NCBI GenBank assembly: GCA_963977525.1
Contig: CAXBPC010000004.1
Span: forward strand, 124,001-188,000
Reading direction: 5' to 3'
Length of the DNA stretch: 64,000 nt
Source of the DNA: Ancylomarina sp963977525
Lineage (GTDB): Bacteria > Bacteroidota > Bacteroidia > Bacteroidales > Marinifilaceae
The notes under the pieces were generated by a model. It searched no databases and was not told where the DNA came from. It saw nothing but the letters and a program-made list of their open reading frames with translations. Made by a program: the position numbers and the translations under genes. Positions 35,270 through 42,748 of this stretch are shown piece by piece. Position 1 is the first letter of the stretch, and the number at the start of each line of letters is the position of its first letter.

Positions 35270-36520
35270 ATGGCAATTGTAAAACCATTTAGAGGCTTAC
35301 GCCCAACAAAAGATATCGCTAAAGATTTAGCATGTTTACCATATGACGTAATGAATTCAGAAGAGGCTGCACAGATGGCTGAAGGTAAAGATTGTTCTTT
35401 ACTTCATATCACTCGTGCTGAGATCGACTGTCCTGCTGGAACAGACGTTCACTCTAACGAAGTTTACGAAAAATCAGTATCTAACCTTAAGCTATGGCAA
35501 GAAAAAGGTTGGTTGAAGCAAGATTCAGTAGCTAAATTCTACATCTATGCTCAGACTATGGACGGACGTACACAGTACGGTATCGTTGCTAATGCTGCTT
35601 GTGAAGACTACAAAACTGGTGTGATCAAGAAACATGAGCTTACTCGTCCAGACAAAGAGGAAGATCGTATGATCTTAACTCGTTATACTGAGGCTAACCT
35701 TGAGCCAGTATTCTTTTCATACAAAGCTGTTCCAGAGATTGACGCTATTGTAGCGAACATCGTAAAGAACGAAGAGGCTGAGTACGATTTTGTTGCTGAA
35801 GACGGATTTGGTCACCATTTCTGGCCTGTAAACGACGCTACTACTAACAAAGAGTTGGAAGAGTTGTTTGCAGCTAAAGTTCCTTCTACTTACGTAGCTG
35901 ATGGTCACCATAGAACAGCTGCTGCTGCCCGTATTGGTGATGAGTTTGCTGCTAAGAACCCAAATCATACAGGTGATGAAGAGTACAACTTCTTCATGGC
36001 TGTTCACTTCCCAGATGATCAATTAGCAATTATCGATTACAATCGTGTAGCTAAAGATCTTAACGGAATGACTGAAGTTGAATTCCTAGCTAAATTGGAA
36101 GAGACTTTCACAGTTGAGTGCATGGGTGAAGAGATTTACAAGCCAGCTAAACTTCATGAGTTCTCTATGTATTTAGATAACAAGTGGTACAAGCTGAACG
36201 CTAAAGAAGGTACTTACGATGATAAGGATCCTATTGGTGTATTGGACGTAACAATCCTTTCAAGCCACGTATTGGATAACCTATTAGATGTTAAAGATCT
36301 TCGTACGACGACTCGTGTTGAGTTCGTAGGTGGTATTCGTGGATTAGGTGAGTTGAAGAAGCGTGTTGACAATGGTAGCATGAAAGTTGCTTTTGCTTTA
36401 TACGCAGTTTCTATGCAACAACTAATTGATATTGCTGATACAGGTAACATCATGCCTCCTAAGACAACTTGGTTTGAGCCTAAACTACGTTCAGGATTAT
36501 TGATTCACAAATTGGACTAA
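35270..36520 (+). CDS. DUF1015 family protein
   Basis: 416 residues, whole length DUF1015: VKPFRGLRPTKDIAKDLACLPYDVMN at the start, KKHELTRPDKEEDRMILTRYTEANLEPVFF, YVADGHHRTAAAARIG in the middle, and KAVSMQQLI-like closing region (YAVSMQQLIDIADTGNIMPPKTTWFEPKLRSGLLIH). The HHR motif and TRPDKEEDR are the likely active-site blocks. The biochemical role is not established; some annotations call it a putative kinase or transcriptional regulator without firm proof. Conserved placement after serA argues for a link to serine metabolism. Soluble, cytoplasmic, closed by a strong terminator. Confidence 0.88.
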   Translation: MAIVKPFRGLRPTKDIAKDLACLPYDVMNSEEAAQMAEGKDCSLLHITRAEIDCPAGTDVHSNEVYEKSVSNLKLWQEKGWLKQDSVAKFYIYAQTMDGRTQYGIVANAACEDYKTGVIKKHELTRPDKEEDRMILTRYTEANLEPVFFSYKAVPEIDAIVANIVKNEEAEYDFVAEDGFGHHFWPVNDATTNKELEELFAAKVPSTYVADGHHRTAAAARIGDEFAAKNPNHTGDEEYNFFMAVHFPDDQLAIIDYNRVAKDLNGMTEVEFLAKLEETFTVECMGEEIYKPAKLHEFSMYLDNKWYKLNAKEGTYDDKDPIGVLDVTILSSHVLDNLLDVKDLRTTTRVEFVGGIRGLGELKKRVDNGSMKVAFALYAVSMQQLIDIADTGNIMPPKTTWFEPKLRSGLLIHKLD

Positions 36521-36542
36521 TTCCAATTCGATCATATTTTTT

Positions 36543-36575
36543 TAAAGGGAATGCCAATTGGCATTCCCTTTTTTA
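36543..36575 (+). terminator. Terminator of the serC-serA-DUF1015 unit
   Basis: A nearly perfect palindrome, AAAGGGAATGCCAA / TTGGCATTCCCTTT, directly followed by T residues. Confidence 0.9.
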
Positions 36576-36698
36576 TGCAGAATACATTCCAACGCATAGC
36601 AGATCTTCTGTTATATAAGCCAACAAATAACGTCGTATATTCGGTACTTTCGTTGAAAATATTGTAATTTAAACAGGTGAAACCAATAAGCTAAAACA

Positions 36699-37925
36699 AT
36701 GTCAGAATTTATAAATAATAACCAAGCTCGAATAGACTCCCTTTACGATTTTTGCTACCGATTAACAATTGGGGAGAAGGGTAGTGCCTTAATAAAAGAA
36801 CATCAGGCTGCGATTGATGATTTAACTGCCAATGATATCATTCTTGTAGTTCATCGACTGGTAGAATCTGATTTACCAATGGGGGATTTGAAAATTGGAA
36901 TTAATAAAGCCCTAAATGTTTTTCACAAACAAATACTATCTCAAGAACCAGTTTCATTGCCTGAAGATCATTTTTTGGCTTATCTAAAAAAGGAAAACCG
37001 TGAGCTCGAAAGACGATTGCAAAATCTAAAATTGTGGGTTAAAGATTTTAATAATGATAATCTTGATATCTCAAAAGTTGCTGAGCATTTAAGAATAGGA
37101 ATTGAAGATCTGATGCAAATGGAAAAGCATTACATCAGAAAAGAAAATATTCTATTCCCATACTTTGAAAAAGAGTATCCTCAGTACAAATGTCTCGGGG
37201 TTATGTGGTCTATTCACGATGATATTAGAAATAGACAGAAGGCATTATTATTAGCTCTTTTAGAAGTTAACTTGGATAAGAAGCATATTAATAAACTTTT
37301 GGGCGATCTGTTTTTCGATATGTATACTATTATCTTCAGAGAAGAATATCTATTGTTTCCAGTCGCTCTCAATGCTGTAAACCATGATGCCTGGGAAGAT
37401 ATGTTACAGCAAAGTGAAGAATTGGGTTATGCTTATATTCAGGCTCCCAAGATTAAGAAAAAGAAAGAGGTGAAGGCTGATAAGTCATTTGAGTCTGACT
37501 TCTTGAGTGAGAATAAATTGGAAAATACACTTCTTAATTTCGATACCGGGTTAATGACCTTGAAGCAAGCTATTCTTTTGTTGAATAATTTGCCTGTGGA
37601 TATTACGATGATTGATGAGAACGATAAGGTTTGTTTTTTCTCAAATCCTAAAGAAAGATTCTTTCCTAGATCAAAGGCGATTATTGGACGTACTGTGCAG
37701 AATTGCCATCCACCAGAGAGTGTACACATTGTTGATGAACTGGTACGAGCATTTAAGGATGGGAGTAAGGACAGTGAGCCTTTTTGGATAGAGATGAAAG
37801 GCCGTTTTGTTCTAATTCAATACTTCGCACTTAGAGATGAGGAAGGTGCTTATAAAGGCTGTATAGAGGTTAGTCAGGATCTTACAGATATACGTAAGTT
37901 GAGCGGTGAAAAACGTTTGATGTAG
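36699..37925 (+). CDS. DUF438 - hemerythrin - PAS sensor protein
   Basis: 408 residues. An N-terminal DUF438 region lies at about 10-85. A hemerythrin HHE four-helix bundle lies at about 130-240, with metal-ligand blocks EKHYIRKENILFPYFEK, MWSIHDDIRNRQK and REEYLLFPVALNAVNHDAWEDM. A C-terminal PAS fold lies at about 290-400 (LPVDITMIDENDKVCFFSNPKERFFPRSKAIIGRTVQNCHPPESVHIVDEL). No kinase or cyclase output is fused. The di-iron bundle suggests sensing of oxygen or nitric oxide, as in YtfE/ScdA-like relatives. Own upstream region; downstream membrane protein on the same strand. Confidence 0.85.
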   Translation: MSEFINNNQARIDSLYDFCYRLTIGEKGSALIKEHQAAIDDLTANDIILVVHRLVESDLPMGDLKIGINKALNVFHKQILSQEPVSLPEDHFLAYLKKENRELERRLQNLKLWVKDFNNDNLDISKVAEHLRIGIEDLMQMEKHYIRKENILFPYFEKEYPQYKCLGVMWSIHDDIRNRQKALLLALLEVNLDKKHINKLLGDLFFDMYTIIFREEYLLFPVALNAVNHDAWEDMLQQSEELGYAYIQAPKIKKKKEVKADKSFESDFLSENKLENTLLNFDTGLMTLKQAILLLNNLPVDITMIDENDKVCFFSNPKERFFPRSKAIIGRTVQNCHPPESVHIVDELVRAFKDGSKDSEPFWIEMKGRFVLIQYFALRDEEGAYKGCIEVSQDLTDIRKLSGEKRLM

Positions 37926-38012
37926 TTTGAATAAATGTTCGGATAAAACTGACACTAATTTGTGTCGTCTTATTTCGCTATATTTACTTACCCAAAATTT
38001 AAAGACCCATCC

Positions 38013-38735
38013 ATGAAATTCGATTATTGCAAAGATGATATGATTCTCAAAGTTTACCCAACTGTGAGTGCTTGTTTTGAAGTAGCTTATTCTCTAATGA
38101 AAAAGCATTTCTGGATGTTGGTTTTAATTATTTTTGTTGGTGGAGCGATTGAGACACCTTTTTGGATAATGCAGCAAACTGAACCAAATCCAGATGGCTT
38201 CGATTTTACTTTTAGTATTTTACAGTTAATTCAGGTCGTTTATTATTTCGGTATTGTATCGATATACTCTTTTGGAGTGGTTCATGTTTTCACAAAAGTT
38301 GCTAGAAAAAAAGATTTCGTATTTGAGGAAACACTCTCCGGATTTAAAACCTACACAAGAGCACTGCTTAGTAGGCTATTGGTCATGTTGATTGTTGTTC
38401 TTGGATTTGTTTTATTGATAATACCTGGTGTATTCCTTGTTTGTCGACTGGCTTTTGTTCCCTATTTAATTATGGATAAAAAGCATGGTGTGAAAGAATC
38501 TCTTAAGTTGAGTTTTTATATGACCAAGGGCTATTTCTGGACCATCTTAAGCATGGGGATTTTATCCTTCATTATAATTTTATTGGGTATCGTGCTACTT
38601 GGATTCGGTATCTTAATTTCCCTAGTTTGGATAAATGCAGCTTTCGCAGTACTCTACAATGCATGCGAAGATCTTCACTATATAGATGCCTGTAAAGAAG
38701 CGGGGATAGTTCCTGAGGAGAAAAAAGAAGCTTAA
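38013..38735 (+). CDS. Multi-pass integral membrane protein
   Basis: About 240 residues from ATG 38013 (MKFDYCKDDMILKVYPTVSACFEVAYSLMKKHFWML); a GTG 17 codons upstream is less likely. Five or six hydrophobic stretches are visible, with the phrase LLIIPGVFLVCRLAFVPYLIMDKKHGVKESLKLSFYMTKGYFWTI, typical of glycerophosphodiester-phosphodiesterase-type membrane domains and related DUF families. No catalytic domain is attached. Function unknown; it sits in the inner membrane and converges on the DUF559 gene. Confidence 0.75.
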   Translation: MKFDYCKDDMILKVYPTVSACFEVAYSLMKKHFWMLVLIIFVGGAIETPFWIMQQTEPNPDGFDFTFSILQLIQVVYYFGIVSIYSFGVVHVFTKVARKKDFVFEETLSGFKTYTRALLSRLLVMLIVVLGFVLLIIPGVFLVCRLAFVPYLIMDKKHGVKESLKLSFYMTKGYFWTILSMGILSFIIILLGIVLLGFGILISLVWINAAFAVLYNACEDLHYIDACKEAGIVPEEKKEA

Positions 38736-38758
38736 GGTTTTGGGCTTAAGGGAGTATT

Positions 38759-39133
38759 TTAGTTTTGTTGTTCAATCCAGTTGATAAGATCATTTATCAC
38801 TGTTCCTATATTTCGTTTTACATCAATATCATCAAACCTCAAAAATTTAACACCTTCAACTTCTAAACGCTTTTGTCTATTTGCATCATTTGTCGCGATA
38901 GGTTCAATCGAATGGCTTTCGCCATCAATTTCAATGGCTAATTGGAGTTCATGACAATAGAAATCTACGATATAATCGAGCATGGGAACTTGTCTGTGAA
39001 ATTGAAAGCCGAGGATTTGTTTATTTCTTAATTCACACCACAGTAATACTTCCGCAAGTGTGCTTTCATTACGAAGCTTGCGAGCCAATAACTTAAGATC
39101 TTTTCTGTAGGGTATGATTTTATTTTTAGCCAT
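38759..39133 (-). CDS. DUF559 (Vsr-like) endonuclease-fold protein
   Basis: 124 residues, the full length of stand-alone DUF559 proteins. The PD-(D/E)XK-type core is visible: ESTLAEVLLWCELRNKQILGFQFHRQVPMLDYIVDFYCHELQLAIEIDGESH, with Glu28, Asp57, Glu68 and Asp70 as probable metal ligands, followed by RQKRLEVEGVKFLRFDDIDV. It belongs to the same superfamily as the Vsr mismatch endonuclease, but substrate and role are unknown. Its start codon is only 21 bp from the first of four tandem palindromic repeats; two more copies lie within 6 kb. Confidence 0.85.
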   Translation of the reverse strand: MAKNKIIPYRKDLKLLARKLRNESTLAEVLLWCELRNKQILGFQFHRQVPMLDYIVDFYCHELQLAIEIDGESHSIEPIATNDANRQKRLEVEGVKFLRFDDIDVKRNIGTVINDLINWIEQQN

Positions 39134-39153
39134 AATTTCTGACTTATTCGTTT

Positions 39154-39515
39154 GAACATCCCCCTGTATCCCCCTTCAAAAGGGGGACTCTTAAATTCCC
39201 CTCTTGCGAGTGGATTAAGGTGAGTGTTGTTTTTATTTATTTATTACCGAACATCCCCCTGTATCCCCCTTCAAAAAAGGGACTCTTAAATTCCCCTCTT
39301 GCGAGTGGATTAAGGTGAGTGTTGTTTTTATTTATTTATTTATTACCGAACATCCCCCTGTATCCCCTTCAAAAGGGGGACTCTTAAACTCCCCTCTTGC
39401 GAGTGGATTAAGGTGAGTGTTGTTTTTATTTATTTATTACCGAACATCCCCCTGTATCCCCCTTCAAAAGGGGGGCTCTTAAACTCCCCTCTTGAGAGGG
39501 GATAAAGGGGAGTGT
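39154..39515. repeat. Four tandem copies of a ~75-bp two-hairpin palindromic repeat (period 94-99 bp)
   Basis: Units begin at 39154, 39249, 39348 and 39442 with GAACATCCCCCTGTATCCCC. Each has a first hairpin (CCCCCTT..AAGGGGG), the linker ACTCTTAAA, and a second hairpin built on CCCCTCTTG. In unit 4 the second hairpin is intact (CCCCTCTTGAGAGGGG) and the unit ends GGGGAGTGTT, complementary to its own start. Units 1-3 share a decayed form (CTTGCGAGTGGATTAAGG), so they amplified from one another. Units are joined by TTTTTATTTATTTATTACC spacers. No spacer diversity, so not CRISPR. Confidence 0.85.
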
Positions 39516-39676
39516 TTTTGTTTAATTTTTTGTCATTATTGTATTTTAGTTAAATAGTAATATCTAATAATAAAAGGACATATGCAACAACACTCTATTA
39601 CCAGTAGGCTTGTAACTCGTGCGTGTTCCTCTAAAGTTCATTAAACAAAAAAAAGTGTTATATTTATTTGGCTTTT

Positions 39677-39875
39677 GCTCCATGCCTAAATAGGTAAAGC
39701 ATGAAAAATTGCTTTTTTGCTCCATGCCTAAATAGGTAAAGCATGAAAAATTGCTTTTTTGCTCCATGCCTAAATAGGTAAAGCATGAAAAATTGCTTTT
39801 TTGCTTCATACCTAAACAGGTAAAGCAAGAGAAATTGATTTTTTACTTTATGCCTAAACAGGTAAAGTAAAAGGT
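39677..39875 (+). repeat. 42-bp hairpin minisatellite (five units) upstream of the DUF6261-like gene
   Basis: Units start at 39677, 39719, 39761, 39803 and 39845, exactly 42 bp apart. The first three are near identical (GCTCCATGCCTAAATAGG then TAAAGCATG); the last two diverge. Each unit can fold with an outer stem (TTGCTT..AAGCAA in unit 4, TTACTT..AAGTAA in unit 5) around CCTAAA(T/C)AGG. The paired change G-C to A-T between units 4 and 5 keeps the stem. If transcribed with the next gene, the array is a five-hairpin leader ending about 80 bp before the start codon. Confidence 0.8.
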
Positions 39876-39958
39876 GTGATTTTAAAAAGCAATTTAGCTA
39901 AAGCATAAAATGATATTGTGAAAAACCAATAAATACCAATTTCTTAAAATCTCTATTT

Positions 39959-40702
39959 ATGGCATTAATGAAGAAAATTTCAACAAGTAGTCGCAATGGC
40001 GATACGAGTGCTTTGTTAACTCTTATTTTGAATGTATTTGCAGAGAACAATTGGAGTGCAGACACTTACTTGACTCCTATAATTGAAAAGATAAGCGCTA
40101 TTAACACCGCATTTACTAAGGCATTGAGGCGATTGATAATTTACTCTCAGATGGCAGAGAAAGACCTTGTGCGAGACACGGCAGTTAGAGCCTTGTTTAA
40201 GTTGGTAGAGGGCTATATTTACATTCCTATTGCTGAAAAGAAAGAAGCAGCTTTGCACGTAAACAGCATATTGGTGCATTATGGTTTAAGCATACTGCAC
40301 GGAGATTATGCCGAAGAATCATCAGATATCGATTCCTTACTAACCGACCTTAGCCAAGCTGATATTTTGATAGCGATTGCGAAATTACAAGGTGTTTCAG
40401 AAATTATTGCCGCATTAAATGTGGCTCAAAAAGATTTTGCAGATGTGGCAATTAAACAAGCAGAGCTAAAGAGTGAGAAGAAAGATTTGGCATCTGCCAG
40501 TCAGTTGAAAAAAGAGAGTATCGTAGAGATTAATACTAACTTGGTGGGCTATATGAACACTATGGCAAAGGTAAAGCCTGCTACCTACGAGGCTATCGCT
40601 AAAACGATTGCCGAGTTGATAGATAGGAATAACGAATTGGTAAAACGTCGTAGTAAAACCGATGAGGTAGAGACGGAATTAGCCAGTAATGTTATTGACT
40701 AA
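39959..40702 (+). CDS. All-helical protein, DUF6261-like
   Basis: 247 residues, soluble and helical, with no Cys or signal peptide. Landmarks are TSALLTLILNVFAENNWSADTYLTPIIEKI, KDLVRDTAVRALFKLVEGYIYIPIAEKKEAALHV, GVSEIIAALNVAQKDFADVAIKQAELK and a C-terminal helical hairpin ending KRRSKTDEVETE. Size and pattern fit the Bacteroidota family DUF6261; that assignment is from memory of the family and moderately sure. Function unknown. Its most notable context is the array of 42-bp hairpins directly upstream. A terminator overlaps its stop codon. Confidence 0.6.
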   Translation: MALMKKISTSSRNGDTSALLTLILNVFAENNWSADTYLTPIIEKISAINTAFTKALRRLIIYSQMAEKDLVRDTAVRALFKLVEGYIYIPIAEKKEAALHVNSILVHYGLSILHGDYAEESSDIDSLLTDLSQADILIAIAKLQGVSEIIAALNVAQKDFADVAIKQAELKSEKKDLASASQLKKESIVEINTNLVGYMNTMAKVKPATYEAIAKTIAELIDRNNELVKRRSKTDEVETELASNVID

Positions 40703-40733
40703 GGGTTTCGCAGTATATAAAGCCCTTAGTTTT
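40699..40733 (+). terminator. Terminator of the DUF6261-like gene
   Basis: CTAAGGG (40699-40705, containing the stop codon) pairs with CCCTTAG (40723-40729), followed by TTTT. Confidence 0.6.
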
Positions 40734-40780
40734 GGATAAGAATACCTTTCAAAAAGAGATTGTTGAAATAACTGCCATGT

Positions 40781-40812
40781 GCTTGTTATAAACTAGTTAT
40801 CGTCAATTAAAC
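40781..40812 (+). other. Left junction of cassette-like unit
   Basis: CTTGTTATAAACTAGTTATC followed by GTCAATTAAACATATA resembles the sequence at the right side of the DUF2971 gene (CTTGCTATATACTAACCGTT followed by ATGAAATTGAACATACT). The shared GTTAT at 40796-40800 is the putative crossover region. Confidence 0.4.
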
Positions 40813-40824
40813 ATATAATACAAG

Positions 40825-41853
40825 ATGCTTAGGATTAATAACTTTAAATATACTAAAAATGCTATTATAGCACCAAAAAGCAAAGCTATACCTGACGTCT
40901 TATGTAAATATTATTCTATATCAGATAACAGCTTGAACGCACTATTAAACAATTATTTATTTGCACCTCACCCGATGCAATTAAATGATATTAAAGATTC
41001 TAAAGCTGTACTATATGAATTAAAATACAGACCAGAATTAAGTATATATGAAGAATTTAAATGCAGTCAGCTCTTTGATGGTGATTTAAAGCTTCAAGGG
41101 AAAAACTTTAAACAATACTTTTGGAGAACACAATCTGTCTTAATGGGAATTGTGTCATTGACCACATCAGAATTAAATGATTTAATGTGGCCACATTATA
41201 CAAATGAAAACGGTTTTACAATAACATTTGACACTCAAAAATTAATTAGTAGTTTAAAAAGTAAAAATGAATTTAAAACATTCACATTTGCACCAGTAAA
41301 CTATGTAAAGCAAGTCTGTCAAGCTTCAATTACTCCAACACTAGATAATATAAAAGCGGCAAATTATTATATGTCAAATGTTAAGAATTCGAGTTGGAAA
41401 TACGAAGATGAATGGAGGCTATTTGTATCGGCTGATGGGATGCAACCACCATATAAACATTATTATTATCCCGATTTTAAATTTACAACTCTAGAAGATA
41501 GCTTAGAAAAGAGAAAACTATATTATAATCCAGAAGACTGTATCAAGCGAATTGTTTGGGGTAGTGAGTTTATATCTACGATTGCAGAGGATAAAGGCTT
41601 CATAGATGACTGGAAGAGGTATAAATTGAAAAAGGAGGATGAACAACTTCTAGACGTATTTAGATATATTTCTGAAAATTATAGTAACAATTTTTATATA
41701 TCATCATTGCACAGAAAGAAAAATCGAATTAATATAATTAAACGAATTGCTAATGTATTTCGGAATGAAATAGAAGGAGTTGGAATCGAGAGAGCAATAG
41801 ATAAATTTAATATTAAGGTTAATGGTAATTATATACTTGTAAAAAAGGAATAA
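40825..41853 (+). CDS. DUF2971 family protein, cassette-borne
   Basis: 342 residues. DUF2971 features are LCKYYSISDNSLNALLNNYLFAPHPMQLND near the N-terminus, LMWPHYTNENGFTITFD in the middle, and SSWKYEDEWRLFVS followed by IKRIVWGSEF. The protein is Lys/Asn/Tyr-rich and the gene is visibly more A/T-rich than its neighbours, which suggests acquisition. DUF2971 proteins are of unknown function and often occur in accessory regions, some near defence genes. It is bounded by two similar junction sequences and followed by a long inverted repeat. Confidence 0.78.
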   Translation: MLRINNFKYTKNAIIAPKSKAIPDVLCKYYSISDNSLNALLNNYLFAPHPMQLNDIKDSKAVLYELKYRPELSIYEEFKCSQLFDGDLKLQGKNFKQYFWRTQSVLMGIVSLTTSELNDLMWPHYTNENGFTITFDTQKLISSLKSKNEFKTFTFAPVNYVKQVCQASITPTLDNIKAANYYMSNVKNSSWKYEDEWRLFVSADGMQPPYKHYYYPDFKFTTLEDSLEKRKLYYNPEDCIKRIVWGSEFISTIAEDKGFIDDWKRYKLKKEDEQLLDVFRYISENYSNNFYISSLHRKKNRINIIKRIANVFRNEIEGVGIERAIDKFNIKVNGNYILVKKE

Positions 41854-41985
41854 AAGGCGATAGCAATATATATATAGCAAATAGGCGTGATAGTTGTAAA
41901 TTCAATTGTGCAGCTCGCCTCAAATTTATCTTGGTTGATAAGTTTGAAGCACGAAATCGCCTACTTGCTATATACTAACCGTTAT
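41849..41985 (+). other. attC-like imperfect inverted repeat following the DUF2971 gene
   Basis: The outer arms TATATAGCAAATAGGCG (41871-41887) and CGCCTACTTGCTATATA (41958-41974) are complementary at 16 of 17 positions. An inner hairpin lies between them (GCCTCAAATTTATC / GATAAGTTTGAAGC). The right end continues ACTAACCGTTATG, with a GTT-initial box like the integron R' core; the left counterpart is a weaker GATAGC. Size and nested symmetry fit a long attC-type site, but the R'' box is imperfect and no integrase gene is present. Confidence 0.45.
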
Positions 41986-42096
41986 GAAATTGAACATACT
42001 CGATATTTTCTTGTTAATACTACAATCCTTTACCGCACATTCGGAATTCATCGGATTATCATTTAATAAAGGAATAAAACAAAATATTTACCAATA

Positions 42097-42516
42097 ATGG
42101 ACATAAAAAACAATCACAATAACGAGGAGATTGATAAACCGAAGCAATCAGATGAACTTTCGAATGCAGAGTTTAAAGCAAAGACGAATGAAGAGCTTAA
42201 TGAAAAGAAACCTGCTAGACGAAACAGGAGACAAGCTACCGAAGAAGAATTAAGTAATCCGTTACATGGAGTGAAGCTGGCTCAGATTTTAGAACGTCTG
42301 GTAGAGTATTATGGTTGGGCGTATCTGGGAGATCGTGTCAATATTCGCTGTTTCATGTATAACCCTACAATGAAATCGAGCCTCGGATTTTTAAGAAGAA
42401 CGCCTTGGGCCCGAGAGCATGTTGAGGACATCTATTTGGATATGTTGGAAGAAAAAAAGATCGAACATGTTTTTTTAATGAAGGATAAAGTTGATAATAA
42501 CTTGAAGGCTGATTGA
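42097..42516 (+). CDS. VF530 (DUF2132) family DNA-binding protein
   Basis: 139 residues. The N-terminal ~48 are charged and low-complexity (NHNNEEIDKPKQSDELS..KPARRNRRQATEEE). The VF530 domain at about 50-115 is unmistakable: NPLHGVKLAQILERLVEYYGWAYLGDRVNIRCF, then SSLGFLRRTPWAREHVEDIYLDML. The Vibrio fischeri prototype has a helical fold proposed to bind DNA. The basic N-terminal extension would fit nucleic-acid contact. It follows the cassette-like DUF2971 unit and precedes a palindromic repeat copy. Confidence 0.85.
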   Translation: MDIKNNHNNEEIDKPKQSDELSNAEFKAKTNEELNEKKPARRNRRQATEEELSNPLHGVKLAQILERLVEYYGWAYLGDRVNIRCFMYNPTMKSSLGFLRRTPWAREHVEDIYLDMLEEKKIEHVFLMKDKVDNNLKAD

Positions 42517-42599
42517 TTTAAGTATTTATTGGCATCTATTTAAAATAGTAGCATTGAACTTATTTACTTCGTTTGAAACACTTTTTTATTTAATACTCT

Positions 42600-42674
42600 G
42601 AACATCCCCCTGTATCCCCCTTCAAAGGGGGACTCTTAAACTCCCCTCTTGAGAGGGGATAAAGGGGAGTGTTC
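42600..42674. repeat. Dispersed copy of the two-hairpin palindromic repeat (intact form)
   Basis: A 75-bp copy running from GAACATCCCCC to GGGGAGTGTTC, so its ends are complementary. Both inner hairpins are intact (CCCCCTTCAAAGGGGG and CCCCTCTTGAGAGGGG). Same orientation as the array at 39154-39515, and closest to its fourth unit. Confidence 0.85.
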
Positions 42675-42686
42675 TTATTATAGTTC

Positions 42687-42726
42687 GAAAAAAACAAGGG
42701 GTATTTCAAAATCTGAAATACCCCTT
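42687..42726 (-). terminator. Terminator of the GH63-like gene
   Basis: Read on the minus strand, a perfect 13-bp stem (AAGGGGTATTTCA / TGAAATACCCCTT) is followed by a G and a run of seven T residues. Confidence 0.85.
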
Positions 42727-42748
42727 ATTACTAATCGTAAATTGTTAA

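Noticed and set aside
39564..39809. Minus-strand frame encoding repeated MEQKSNFSCFTYLG units
   Set aside because: The 42-bp repeat is a multiple of three, so any open frame repeats a 14-residue peptide; the frame then runs into unrelated sequence. The DNA hairpin explains it better.
39154..39875. CRISPR array
   Set aside because: The repeats are contiguous, or joined by near-identical linkers. There are no unique spacers of constant length and no cas genes.
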